In this document: positions 8,602-17,618 of the stretch, piece by piece
Layout: each line of letters opens with the position of its first letter
Position numbering within the stretch: position 1 is the stretch's first letter
From: Muribaculaceae bacterium
GTDB taxonomy: Bacteria > Bacteroidota > Bacteroidia > Bacteroidales > Muribaculaceae
NCBI GenBank assembly: GCA_022509185.1
Contig: JAFLTS010000017.1
Location: forward strand, 1 to 58,914
Direction of reading: 5' to 3'
DNA length: 58,914 nt
Position numbers and translations under genes: made by a program
The notes under the pieces: model-generated
What the model saw: only the letters and a program-made list of their open reading frames with translations
Told to the model about the DNA's origin: nothing
Database searches by the model: none

Positions 8602-10263
8602 ATGAGAAAACTGGCACCTGAAGAAATCCAACAATTAAAAACACAGGGATGTGCAGCAGAAGATTGGTCAATTATATCGATTTTCTCAGGGTTAGATATC
8701 TCTAAAATTAATAATGTGAAGTTTATAGCTCCTGTTGTTATTCATGAGGGAGTTGTCTTAAAAAATATTCCCGGAGGAATCGGTGGATGTATTATCAAGG
8801 AAAATGTATTAATTGAAAATGTATCCCACATAAAATTTGAACCGGAAGCTTCACATGGGGTTGGCACAATGGTTTCTGTATTGGATGAAACAGGTTCTCG
8901 GGCAGTATGCATTTATCCAGGCCTTTCCTCTCAAATAGCAACTTTGATGGCCCGAGTTCCAAGATGGTTACAAAAATTAATTGAAAATAATATCCGTGAA
9001 TTTCTGGATTCAAGAACCACCCCGGCCGAAATCGGAGAAAATGCTATTATAAGAAATTGTGGCTCCATTGAAAATGTATTTATTGATAAGGAAGTTAAAA
9101 TTGAAGGAGCTTCAAGACTGAAAAACGGTTCCGTAATTAATAATGCAGGTCCCGGTAAAGCATTCACTTATATAGGGAGCAATGTTGAAGCAGAAAATTT
9201 TATTCTTGAAGACGGAAAAATTGAATCTAAATCTATACTACATAATTGTTACGTAGGTCAAGGTTCAGTCATTGCTTCAGGATTCAGTGCGCATGATTGC
9301 CTATTTTTTGCAAATTGTTCTTTGGAAAACGGAGAAGCACATTCACTATTAGCGGGTCCTTATACAGTAAGCATGCATAAGGGTACTCTGTTGATCGGCT
9401 GTCAGACATCATTTATGAATGCCGGATCTCTAACTAACCAGAGCAACCATATGTATAAATTGGGGCCGGTTCACTGGGGTCTGATGGAAAGAGGAGTAAA
9501 AACTTCATCAGGTTCATATCTAATGTTAGGAGCTAAAATTGGTGCCTTTTCTCTTCTCATGGGTTCACACAAGACTCACCCGGATTCTTCCGAATTTCCA
9601 TTTTCTTATCTGTTTGGTGACGAAAGAGGTGCCACTGTTGTGGTTCCCGCGGTTATGTTACGTTCATGCGGGTTATTAAGAGATGAAATGAAATGGCCTA
9701 CTCGTGACCGTCGTTTGAAACGAAAACTTCCTTTGTTCGATCACGTCACTTTCAATGTATTGAATCCTTTCACAGTGGATACAATGCTTGATGCCATACA
9801 TACCATTGAGGCTCTTCTAACAAAACCGGCTGACGACGATCTTTATATGAGATATAAAGGAATGAAATTTACAAGAGCCGCTTTAGAAAGAGCTAAAACT
9901 CTTTATACCCTTGCCATCTTTAAATATTTGTCAGTTACCTTATTAGATAATAATTTCCCGGAATCAGATGGGAAAACTCCCGAAAAATGGATTGACCTGG
10001 GAGGAGAAATTATGCCTCGTTCTTATCTTGAAAAAGCGAAACAATGCGAAGATATTTTAGAGGCAGAAACAATTTTCAATGACGCTTATGAAAATTATAA
10101 AGAATTGGAACTCCAATGGATCGCTCAACGTTTTGGAGACTGGTGGAGGGAGAGAAGAGAATACATAAGCCTTAATGCGAAACGTTTTGATGAAATTGTA
10201 GAAGAAGACCGGCAACAATACTTGCAAATGTTGACTCGGGAAACAGAAATGCTTGAATTATGA
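8602..10263 (+). CDS. DUF4954-type left-handed beta-helix protein
   Basis: This 553-residue protein has spaced hexapeptide-like repeats, such as VVIHEGVVLKNIPGG, IGENAIIRNCGSIENVFID and SILHNCYVGQGSVI. They are typical of left-handed beta-helix folds found in sugar nucleotidyl- and acyltransferases. It resembles the DUF4954 proteins of Bacteroidetes and spirochaetes; their function is unknown. The second half (about 300-550) holds HWGLMERGVKTSSGSYLMLGAKIGAF and then a mainly helical C-terminal part rich in charged residues (LEAETIFNDAYENYKELE). No signal peptide is visible, so it is cytosolic. It follows hflX by 12 bp. A role in sugar nucleotide or envelope metabolism is only a guess from the fold. 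Confidence 0.75.
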   Translation: MRKLAPEEIQQLKTQGCAAEDWSIISIFSGLDISKINNVKFIAPVVIHEGVVLKNIPGGIGGCIIKENVLIENVSHIKFEPEASHGVGTMVSVLDETGSRAVCIYPGLSSQIATLMARVPRWLQKLIENNIREFLDSRTTPAEIGENAIIRNCGSIENVFIDKEVKIEGASRLKNGSVINNAGPGKAFTYIGSNVEAENFILEDGKIESKSILHNCYVGQGSVIASGFSAHDCLFFANCSLENGEAHSLLAGPYTVSMHKGTLLIGCQTSFMNAGSLTNQSNHMYKLGPVHWGLMERGVKTSSGSYLMLGAKIGAFSLLMGSHKTHPDSSEFPFSYLFGDERGATVVVPAVMLRSCGLLRDEMKWPTRDRRLKRKLPLFDHVTFNVLNPFTVDTMLDAIHTIEALLTKPADDDLYMRYKGMKFTRAALERAKTLYTLAIFKYLSVTLLDNNFPESDGKTPEKWIDLGGEIMPRSYLEKAKQCEDILEAETIFNDAYENYKELELQWIAQRFGDWWRERREYISLNAKRFDEIVEEDRQQYLQMLTRETEMLEL

Positions 10264-10325
10264 ATATTAGTTCCTTTAAATTATTAAGCATTTCATTTTT
10301 CACAATATATTTAAAAAATGTTAAA

Positions 10326-10357
10326 TTTGCACATTAAATTTTTTTAATATAAATTTG
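10326..10357 (+). promoter_or_regulatory. rpsA promoter
   Basis: TTTG at 10326-10329, 20 nt spacing, TAAATTTG at 10350-10357: an exact consensus match. Transcription would start near 10364, at a small hairpin GAGGC-GAAT-GCCTC (10364-10377). The TTG that opens the longest rpsA reading frame is part of the -7 element. Confidence 0.82.
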
Positions 10358-10414
10358 CACTCGGAGGCGAATGCCTCACTAAGTGAATCATTAACCTTTT
10401 TTATTAACCATTTA

Positions 10415-12205
10415 ATGAGCGAATTAAAAGTTCAAACCCCGATTGAAGATTTCGATTGGGAAGCCTATGCCAATGGCGAAACAGCCGGTTCGAAGAGTAA
10501 AGAAGAGCTTATAAGCACTTATGATGAATCTCTTAAGACGGCTAAAGACAATGAAGTGGTGACCGGAACAGTGAAATCCATTTCAAAACGTGAAGTAAGG
10601 GTAGACATCGGTATGAAGTCAGATGCTATTATCCCTATTTCAGAATTCCGTTATAATCCTGATTTGAAAGTAGGTGATGAAGTAGAAGTCTATATTGAAA
10701 ATCTTGAGGATAAAAACGGACAATTAAAACTTTCACATAAGAAAGCTTGTCAAACCCGCAGCTGGGATCGTGTTAACCAGGCTTTAGAAAATGATGAAAT
10801 CATCAAAGGCTATGTTAAGTCACGCACAAAAGGCGGTATGATCGTTGATGTATTCGGAATAGAGGCCTTCCTTCCGGGTTCCCAGATTGATGTACGTCCT
10901 ATCCGCGATTACGATGTATTTGTTGATAAAACAATGGAATTCAAGGTTGTAAAAATCAACCAGGAATATAAAAACGTTGTGGTTTCCCACAAAGCTCTTA
11001 TTGAAGCTGAACTTGAAGCACAGAAAAAAGAGATTATTTCAAAGCTTGAAAAAGGTCAGGTGCTTGAAGGTAAGGTTAAAAACATTACACCTTATGGTGT
11101 CTTTGTTGACCTTGGTGGTGTAGACGGACTCGTACATATCACTGATTTGTCATGGGGACGTGTTTCCGATCCACATGAAGTTGTAGAATTAGATCAGGAT
11201 ATAAAAGTTGTAATCCTTGACTTCGATAATGAGAAAAAACGTATTGCACTTGGTGTTAAGCAGCTACTTCCCCATCCCTGGGATGCATTGGATCAAGATG
11301 TTAAAGTGGGAGATAAAATCTCGGGCAAAGTGGTTGTTATGGCTGATTATGGTGCATTCGTTGAAGTACAACCCGGTGTAGAAGGTCTGGTACATGTTTC
11401 AGAAATGTCATGGAGCCAACATCTTCGCAGTGCTCAAGATTTCTTAAAAGTTGGAGATGAAATTGAAGCTGTAGTGCTTACACTTGACCGCGACGATCGT
11501 AAAATGAGCCTCGGTATCAAGCAGCTTAAAAATGATCCTTGGGAAAATATCGATACAAAATATTCTATCGGTTCTCGTCATACAGCTAAAGTACGTAATT
11601 TCACTAACTTCGGAGTTTTCGTTGAAATAGAAGAAGGAGTAGACGGCCTTATCCATATATCAGACCTTTCATGGACTAAGAAAATCAAACATCCGTCTGA
11701 ATTCACTCAGATTGGAAATGAAATTGAAGTACAAGTACTCGAAATAGATAAAGACAACCGTCGCCTTTCTTTAGGTCATAAACAGCTTGAAGAAAATCCT
11801 TGGGATGTATTTGAAACAATTTTCACTGTTGGATCAATACACGAAGGAACTATCACTGAACTGATGGATAAAGGTGCTGTTATCGCTCTTGAATATGGTG
11901 TGGAAGGTTTTGCAACACCAAAACATCTTGTTAAAGAGGATGGTACTCAGGCTAAACTTGACGAAAAGCTTAAATTCAAAGTACTGGAGTTTAATAAAGA
12001 TAGCAAAAGAATAATTCTTTCTCACAGCCGTATAGCCGAAGATGCTTCAAAAGCAGAAACTAAGGCACAAAAGGCACCAGCTAAAAAAACTCGCAAGGAA
12101 GAGGAACAACCTCAGATAGCCCAAAATGTGGAAAAGACAACCCTAGGTGATCTTGGTGCTCTTCAGGCTTTGAAAGAACAACTCCAAAAAGAGTCTAAAA
12201 AATAA
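10415..12205 (+). CDS. rpsA: 30S ribosomal protein S1
   Basis: S1 binds mRNA on the 30S subunit. From the ATG at 10415 the protein has 596 residues and six S1 RNA-binding repeats. The start of each is recognisable, for example VVTGTVKSISKREVRVDIG, IIKGYVKSRTKGGMIVDVFG, VLEGKVKNITPYGVFVDLGG and KISGKVVVMADYGAFVEVQ. A Lys/Ala/Glu-rich tail follows after about 530. The longer frame from 10355 would begin inside the promoter and is rejected. Bacteroidetes mRNAs mostly lack Shine-Dalgarno sequences, so S1 is likely important for initiation (family knowledge). The gene is monocistronic: own promoter, a 50-nt structured leader and a strong terminator at 12230-12261. Confidence 0.96.
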   Translation: MSELKVQTPIEDFDWEAYANGETAGSKSKEELISTYDESLKTAKDNEVVTGTVKSISKREVRVDIGMKSDAIIPISEFRYNPDLKVGDEVEVYIENLEDKNGQLKLSHKKACQTRSWDRVNQALENDEIIKGYVKSRTKGGMIVDVFGIEAFLPGSQIDVRPIRDYDVFVDKTMEFKVVKINQEYKNVVVSHKALIEAELEAQKKEIISKLEKGQVLEGKVKNITPYGVFVDLGGVDGLVHITDLSWGRVSDPHEVVELDQDIKVVILDFDNEKKRIALGVKQLLPHPWDALDQDVKVGDKISGKVVVMADYGAFVEVQPGVEGLVHVSEMSWSQHLRSAQDFLKVGDEIEAVVLTLDRDDRKMSLGIKQLKNDPWENIDTKYSIGSRHTAKVRNFTNFGVFVEIEEGVDGLIHISDLSWTKKIKHPSEFTQIGNEIEVQVLEIDKDNRRLSLGHKQLEENPWDVFETIFTVGSIHEGTITELMDKGAVIALEYGVEGFATPKHLVKEDGTQAKLDEKLKFKVLEFNKDSKRIILSHSRIAEDASKAETKAQKAPAKKTRKEEEQPQIAQNVEKTTLGDLGALQALKEQLQKESKK

Positions 12206-12229
12206 CAAAAGAACATTCTAAAGTTTAGA

Positions 12230-12261
12230 AATGGAAAAACTTAGGTTTTTCCATTTTTTTT
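12230..12261 (+). terminator. rpsA terminator
   Basis: AATGGAAAAAC and GTTTTTCCATT form a perfect 11-bp stem with a TTAG loop, followed by a run of T. Confidence 0.9.
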
Positions 12262-12289
12262 ATTAATTTTACTCTCAGATAAAGCCTGG

Positions 12290-12628
12290 ATGAAATTAAA
12301 AAAATATATAATTATTCCGCTGTTTTTCCTCTGTCTTATTTCAATGCCGAAAGCTCGGGCACAGGAACAAAAAAACACGTGGCATACTTCTCAGAGTATT
12401 AACACTAATTTCAAGGCAGTATCTTCTCAACCCGATATAGATGTTTTCTCAGCTCCCAATATCATAAAGTTGAAAGTGAATCATGATGTTGAAGTGAGTA
12501 TTTACACCATTTTAGGTAAACTGGTTTCCAGACAATATCTTCATCCGGGTATATATGAATTTGAACAAGATGCTCACGGTATTTATATCATTAAAACAGA
12601 GGAGACATCTTGCAAAGTAGCAATATAA
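12290..12628 (+). CDS. small secreted protein resembling a stand-alone T9SS sorting-type domain
   Basis: A 112-residue protein with a clear signal peptide (KKYIIIPLFFLCLISMPKA, cleavage near ARA-QE). The C-terminal 70 residues look like the type A sorting domain placed at the end of type IX secretion substrates: VEVSIYTILGKLVSRQYL, then GIYEF, then HGIYIIKTEETSCKVAI. In normal substrates this domain follows a large passenger; here only about 30 residues separate it from the signal peptide. It has no close operon partner: the rpsA terminator precedes it and ilvE begins 32 bp later. The function is unknown. It could be a decoy or regulator of secretion, a small adhesin, or the remnant of a larger protein. 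Confidence 0.65.
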   Translation: MKLKKYIIIPLFFLCLISMPKARAQEQKNTWHTSQSINTNFKAVSSQPDIDVFSAPNIIKLKVNHDVEVSIYTILGKLVSRQYLHPGIYEFEQDAHGIYIIKTEETSCKVAI

Positions 12629-12660
12629 AAATAACTGAACCTTAAATCTTAATAAAAATC

Positions 12661-13686
12661 ATGAATGTACCTGATCTAAACTGGGAAGAACTGATATTCG
12701 GTTATACTCCCACAGACTATAATGTTCGCTGCACTTTCCAAGACGGAAAATGGGGAGAAATTGAAGTTTCAGATTCAGTTTATATTCCTCTTCACATTGC
12801 ATCTGCATGTCTGCATTACAGCCAGCAACTTTTCGAAGGCTTAAAAGCATTCCGTGGTAAAGATGGTAAAATTAGAATCTTCAGAATGGAAGAAAATGCA
12901 AAAAGGTTTATTCGTTCCGCAGAAGGAATGCTTATGGAACCGTTGCCTGTTGACCTTTTTTGCAAAATGGTAAGGGAAGTAGTGAAACTTAATGAAAGAT
13001 TCATTCCCCCATATGGCACAGGAGCTTCTCTTTATATTCGTCCACTTGAAATTGGTATTACTCCAAAGATCGGTGTAAGCGGCGCTTCTGAATTTATCGT
13101 AATTATGCTCGTAACACCTGTGGGACCATATTTCAAATCTGGTTTTAAACCTACAAAAATCTGTATGACGAGAGAATATGACCGCGTCGCTCCTAAAGGT
13201 ACTGGTTCAATAAAAATAGGAGGTAATTATGGAGCTTCACTTTTCGCAGGAGAAAAAGCTCATAAATTAGGATATGCCAATATTCTATACCTTGATCCAA
13301 AAGAAAAAAAATATATCGATGAATGTGGTGCAGCCAACTTCTTCGCTATTAAAGATAATACATATGTAACTCCGGATAGCGAATCTGTTTTACCCTCTAT
13401 AACAAACATGAGCTTACAACAGCTTGCAAAAGATATGGGACTGAAAGTTGAAAAACGTCAGGTACCTGTCGAAGAGCTTGAAGAGTTTGAAGAGGCGTCA
13501 GCTTGTGGTACAGCAGCAGTTTGTTCTCCTATAGGTCAGATAGATGATCTGGATACCGGCAAAACCTATATTTTCTCAAAGAATGGCGAAGCCGGTCCTA
13601 TAACTACACAGTTATATAATACTATCAGAGGTATACAATACGGAGAGATTCCGGATACACACAATTGGTGTGAAATTATTGAATAA
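12661..13686 (+). CDS. ilvE: branched-chain amino acid aminotransferase
   Basis: A fold-type IV PLP enzyme of 341 residues that interconverts Leu, Ile and Val with their 2-keto acids using glutamate/2-oxoglutarate. The PLP lysine is in GSIKIGGNYG near residue 185. Other landmarks are YSQQLFEGLKAFRG (substrate loop), YIRPLEIG, IDECGAANFFA and EASACGTAAVCSPIG, the last being typical of the eukaryote-like BCAT branch. The length is normal. The downstream HD gene overlaps its stop by one base (TAATG), so the two are probably co-translated. Confidence 0.95.
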   Translation: MNVPDLNWEELIFGYTPTDYNVRCTFQDGKWGEIEVSDSVYIPLHIASACLHYSQQLFEGLKAFRGKDGKIRIFRMEENAKRFIRSAEGMLMEPLPVDLFCKMVREVVKLNERFIPPYGTGASLYIRPLEIGITPKIGVSGASEFIVIMLVTPVGPYFKSGFKPTKICMTREYDRVAPKGTGSIKIGGNYGASLFAGEKAHKLGYANILYLDPKEKKYIDECGAANFFAIKDNTYVTPDSESVLPSITNMSLQQLAKDMGLKVEKRQVPVEELEEFEEASACGTAAVCSPIGQIDDLDTGKTYIFSKNGEAGPITTQLYNTIRGIQYGEIPDTHNWCEIIE

Positions 13687-14249
13687 TGCTTGTTAAACCC
13701 GATATCAATTGGCTTTTTAAGAAATATTATTCAGATAATCATGAGCTTCGCAGGATTATTCTGATACATTCACAACAAGTGGCAAAAAAAGCTTTGGCAA
13801 TTGCTAAAGAGAAACACTTAAAGTTGAATGATAATGATATTTATGTCGCAGCGATGTTACACGATATCGGTGTGGTGAAATGCAATGCCCCGGACATTTA
13901 CGCCCGGGGCACTTTGCCTTATTTGCAACATGGATGTGAGGGGAAAAAAATACTTGATGAAATCGGTCTGTATAAATATGGAAGGATTTGTCTAACCCAT
14001 ACTGGCTCGGGAATCACAAAAGAGGAGATTATTAAACGGAATCTTCCATTACCTCCTCAAGATATGTTACCTAAAACTTTATTGGAAAAATTAATTTGTT
14101 ACGCAGACAAATTTTATTCTAAAAGCCGAGATCTAAAAAAAGAAAAAAATCTGGACCAAATAATGGAACAAATGGCCGGATTTGGAGAAGAAAGTCTTAA
14201 TCGTTTTTTAGAATTGCATAATCTTTTTAATACTTCAGAGGGCAAATAA
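13686..14249 (+). CDS. HD-domain phosphohydrolase-like protein
   Basis: A 187-residue cytosolic protein with the HD superfamily metal motif in AAMLHDIGVVKC (His-Asp near 58-60), an upstream His (LIHSQQVAKKAL), and a downstream ICLTHTGSGIT. Such domains hydrolyse phosphate esters of nucleotides, but nothing here fixes the substrate. It shares one base with the end of ilvE and so is in the same transcript. The lptD promoter -7 element lies 27 bp after its stop. Confidence 0.8.
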   Translation: MLVKPDINWLFKKYYSDNHELRRIILIHSQQVAKKALAIAKEKHLKLNDNDIYVAAMLHDIGVVKCNAPDIYARGTLPYLQHGCEGKKILDEIGLYKYGRICLTHTGSGITKEEIIKRNLPLPPQDMLPKTLLEKLICYADKFYSKSRDLKKEKNLDQIMEQMAGFGEESLNRFLELHNLFNTSEGK

Positions 14250-14275
14250 TCAACAGGGTTTTCACGTTTTATTGC

Positions 14276-14283
14276 TAAATTTG
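14276..14283 (+). promoter_or_regulatory. putative lptD promoter, -7 element
   Basis: TAAATTTG at 14276-14283 matches TAnnTTTG. I see no TTTG at the right distance upstream, so this is a half-match. The TTG start of lptD lies 26 nt downstream of it. Confidence 0.45.
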
Positions 14284-14309
14284 CATCTTGTTAGAATTCA
14301 AAAATTGAA

Positions 14310-17261
14310 TTGAGGCGATTTTTCATATATATTTTTGCCTTAGTGGTCCTCGGCATTGCTTTTGCCCAAACTCCTGTGGCTCCGACTTATTCGAATAGAA
14401 ATGAAGAGGCCTCAGCAGATTCCACAAAAAACTATCAGTTTGTACCAATTGATTCTTTGCAAATCAATACTGAAATGGGTACGAACCGAAATGATACATT
14501 CTTTTTTGCGTACGATTCTCTTCTATCAGTAACTGATTCTATAGTGAATTTGGATTCCTTACGTTCAGTTTTTAAAGACAGGTCTTCCTTATTGTCAACG
14601 GATTCTCTGAATGATAATTTCAAAGACTCCATAATAAACAATTTATCTAAGGATACAATTAGAAACAAATATCAGGATCTTGATACTACACGTACGAGAG
14701 TTTCGCGAATTAACCGTGAAAAAGTAGATTTAGAATCGGCTGTGACCTTTAGTGCAAAGGATTCCTTAATAATGGAAGGCACCAATAATGCCTTTTTATT
14801 TGGAGACGGAAATGTGGAGTACGGCCAGTTTAAATTGAATGCCCAGGAAATAAGGTTAGAATTGGATCAATCCACCGTATACGCTAGAGGTGCGGTCGAT
14901 TCAATCGGAGAACTTTTTGGGAATCCGGTTTTCAGAGATGGGGGTGAAGAATATGAGTCAAAACAGATGACTTATAATTTTAAGACTGAAAGGGGATTCA
15001 TTACTGATGTTATTTCAGAACAAGGTGAGGGCTATCTTACCGGTGGTGCCTCAAAAAAGATGGAAGATGGTTCCTTCTTTGTCCAAGATGGTAAATACAC
15101 TACTTGTGATGATCATGAACATCCCCATTTTTATTTTAATGTAACAAAAGGGAAAATGATTCCTAATAAGAATATTGTGACAGGACCGGTATATATGGTT
15201 TTGGCTGATGTTCCCCTACCCTTGGCCCTGCCGTTCGGTTATTTTCCTTTCTCAAAAAGTTATTCAAGCGGTATTATTTTTCCAACCTTTGGTGAAGATT
15301 ACAACAGGGGCTTTTATCTTAGAGACGGTGGATATTATTTCGCAATGTCAGATTATGTTGATCTGGCTCTGAGAGGCGAAATCTATACAAAAGGATCGTG
15401 GGGTCTATCCGGAGCTTCTACTTATTCTAAAAGATATAAATTCAGAGGTAATATAAGTTTTTCATATATCACAACAATATATGGAGAGAAAGGATCTCCT
15501 GATTATTCAAAACAAAAAAACTTTCAATTTATTTGGAGCCATTCACAGGATAATAAGGCAAATCCTAACATGTCTTTCTCGGCTTCTGTTAATTTTTCTA
15601 CATCCGGTTATTCAAGAAATGATTTGAATTCTTATTATAATTCTTCTTTTACTGAAAATACCAAGTCTTCTTCAGTAAATATGACATATAGATTTCCTGG
15701 AACTAAATGGAGTCTTTCTACTACCGCTAATATAACGCAAAGAACGCAGGATTCAACTCTTGCTGTTTCCTTCCCCAATCTGAATGTTACTCTCTCCCAG
15801 ATTGCTCCTTTTAAAAGAAAGAAATCTGTGGGAGGAGAAAAATGGTATGAAAAAATCAAACTTTCCTATTCCGGTCAATTCCAAAATTCATTGACAAGCC
15901 AACAGGATGTTTTCTTCAAAAAGAGCCTTATAAAAGACTGGCGTAATGGTATGCGCCACAGTATGCCTGTGTCTGCCACTTTTTCTCTTTTCAAGTATAT
16001 AAATATTTCTCCTTCTATATCAATGAACGACAGGATGTATACATCCAAGATAAGAAGGCAATGGGACACACAGTCTTCGAGAGAAGTTCAAGACACCACC
16101 TACGGTTTCTATAATTTATTTGACTTTAATGCATCTATTTCTTTAGATACTAAATTATATGGGTTTTGGAAGCCACTAAAAATTTTCGGAGACAAGGTGC
16201 AAATGATACGTCACGTATTGACTCCTACAGTTTCCTTCTCCGCTTCTCCTGATTTCTCTGATCCCATGTGGGGAGTGTATGGAACTTATCAGTATATAAA
16301 TAATGCGGGAGAATTGAGAACCCAGAAATATAATTACTTTTCTCATGGAGTTTATGGAGCCCCTGGTCAAGGTAAGACCGGTATGGTATCGGTTACTTTA
16401 GCTAATAACCTCGAGATGAAAGTAAAAAATGATGCCGACTCAACGGGAGTAAAAAAGATTTCTCTAATAGAGAATTTTTCAATAAGTCAAAGTTATAATT
16501 TTGCAGCCGATTCGCTCAACTGGAGTAATATAAATACCTCTATTTTACTACGTCTTGTAAAGAATTTCAATCTAAATCTTTCAGCAACCTGGGATCCCTA
16601 CACTTATAGATTATCTCCTTCCGGAAGTCCTGTGAGAGTTAATGTTCCACGTTGGAAAGCCGGTAAAGGTTGGGCCAGACTTTCATCAACCGGAACTTCA
16701 TTCTCATATACTTTCAACAATCAAACTTTTACCAGGAAAAAAAATAAAGAGATATCAGAGTTTGATGATGAAAACACAGGAAACGAAAACGATGAATTTG
16801 AAGATTACAATACTATAGATGCGGCAGAAGAAAAGAAACGAAAGCGCCAGGAAGCGAGGGAGGCAGCGGCAGCTGCAGATGCCGACGGATATGCTAAATG
16901 GGAATGTCCCTGGAGTCTATCTGTTAATTATTCTATAAGTTATGGCTATGGTGCTTTCGATTATGATAAACTGGAATATAAAGGGAAATGGACACAAAAC
17001 TTATCTTTCTCGGGTAACATAAGACCCACTTCCAATTGGAATTTTTCGTTTTCTGCATCGTATAATTTTGATTTACATAAGTTGGCTTATATGAATTGTA
17101 CTATTTCTCGAGATCTTCATTGTTTCACAATGTCAGCCTCGTTTGTTCCCGTAGGCCCTTATAAGTCATACAATTTCCATATTTCAGTTAAGTCTTCTTT
17201 ATTGAAAGACCTTAAATATGATAAACGGTCCTCTATGAGTAACGGTATTCAATGGTATTGA
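14310..17261 (+). CDS. lptD: LPS-assembly protein LptD homologue (LptD_2 type)
   Basis: A 983-residue outer-membrane barrel that would insert LPS into the outer leaflet. The start is TTG (14310): it is the only start that keeps the signal peptide RRFFIYIFALVVLGIAFAQ. After a Ser/Asp-rich stretch (about 30-135), an OstA/LptA-like beta-jellyroll follows (about 140-300; VEYGQFKLNAQEIRLELDQ and CDDHEHPHFYF). The barrel begins around FGYFPFSKSYSSG and ends in strands rich in aromatic residues, with a terminal IQWY. Residues about 809-862 are an unusual charged insert (acidic block, KKRKRQEAREAAAAADAD) inside the barrel. The usual partner LptE is not seen nearby. Confidence 0.88.
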   Translation: MRRFFIYIFALVVLGIAFAQTPVAPTYSNRNEEASADSTKNYQFVPIDSLQINTEMGTNRNDTFFFAYDSLLSVTDSIVNLDSLRSVFKDRSSLLSTDSLNDNFKDSIINNLSKDTIRNKYQDLDTTRTRVSRINREKVDLESAVTFSAKDSLIMEGTNNAFLFGDGNVEYGQFKLNAQEIRLELDQSTVYARGAVDSIGELFGNPVFRDGGEEYESKQMTYNFKTERGFITDVISEQGEGYLTGGASKKMEDGSFFVQDGKYTTCDDHEHPHFYFNVTKGKMIPNKNIVTGPVYMVLADVPLPLALPFGYFPFSKSYSSGIIFPTFGEDYNRGFYLRDGGYYFAMSDYVDLALRGEIYTKGSWGLSGASTYSKRYKFRGNISFSYITTIYGEKGSPDYSKQKNFQFIWSHSQDNKANPNMSFSASVNFSTSGYSRNDLNSYYNSSFTENTKSSSVNMTYRFPGTKWSLSTTANITQRTQDSTLAVSFPNLNVTLSQIAPFKRKKSVGGEKWYEKIKLSYSGQFQNSLTSQQDVFFKKSLIKDWRNGMRHSMPVSATFSLFKYINISPSISMNDRMYTSKIRRQWDTQSSREVQDTTYGFYNLFDFNASISLDTKLYGFWKPLKIFGDKVQMIRHVLTPTVSFSASPDFSDPMWGVYGTYQYINNAGELRTQKYNYFSHGVYGAPGQGKTGMVSVTLANNLEMKVKNDADSTGVKKISLIENFSISQSYNFAADSLNWSNINTSILLRLVKNFNLNLSATWDPYTYRLSPSGSPVRVNVPRWKAGKGWARLSSTGTSFSYTFNNQTFTRKKNKEISEFDDENTGNENDEFEDYNTIDAAEEKKRKRQEAREAAAAADADGYAKWECPWSLSVNYSISYGYGAFDYDKLEYKGKWTQNLSFSGNIRPTSNWNFSFSASYNFDLHKLAYMNCTISRDLHCFTMSASFVPVGPYKSYNFHISVKSSLLKDLKYDKRSSMSNGIQWY

Positions 17262-17268
17262 TTTTTCA

Positions 17269-17300
17269 TTTGCACTTATCACTATAAATATTTAATTTTG
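17269..17300 (+). promoter_or_regulatory. promoter of the zap-rny gene group
   Basis: TTTG at 17269-17272, 20 nt, then TAATTTTG at 17293-17300: exact consensus. The next start codon is 17 nt downstream, so the leader is about 10 nt. Confidence 0.78.
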
Positions 17301-17317
17301 TAGAAACTTCGGGAATA

Positions 17318-17617
17318 ATGGCCAAGCCTGAGATTCTGAAATCTATCCAGATTTTATCAAAAAAAATTGATCTTCTTATAAAAGAAAATCAGCAACTTAA
17401 AGAAAAGATAAATCAACTGGAATTAGAAAATCAGGAATTAAACAGGATGCATTCTATTGATGCAAGTTTATTGGCTAAAGCTGAAAAAGATTTAAATTAT
17501 CTTAGTTTGTCCTATAGACTTGCTGCTTCTCCCGAGGCTTTGATTTTAGCGAGGAAAGAAATTTCCCGTCTAATCAGAACCATCGACAATTGTATCCGAA
17601 TGATGAAGGAAGATTGA
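17318..17617 (+). CDS. small coiled-coil protein upstream of zapA
   Basis: A 99-residue protein whose first 50 residues form a heptad-repeat coiled coil (KKIDLLIKENQQLKEKINQLELE). It has no signal peptide. It is separated from zapA by a single base. Size, coiled coil and position suggest a ZapB-like or ZapA-partner role at the division ring, but I see no diagnostic motif; this is inference from context. Confidence 0.7.
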   Translation: MAKPEILKSIQILSKKIDLLIKENQQLKEKINQLELENQELNRMHSIDASLLAKAEKDLNYLSLSYRLAASPEALILARKEISRLIRTIDNCIRMMKED

Positions 17618-17618
17618 A

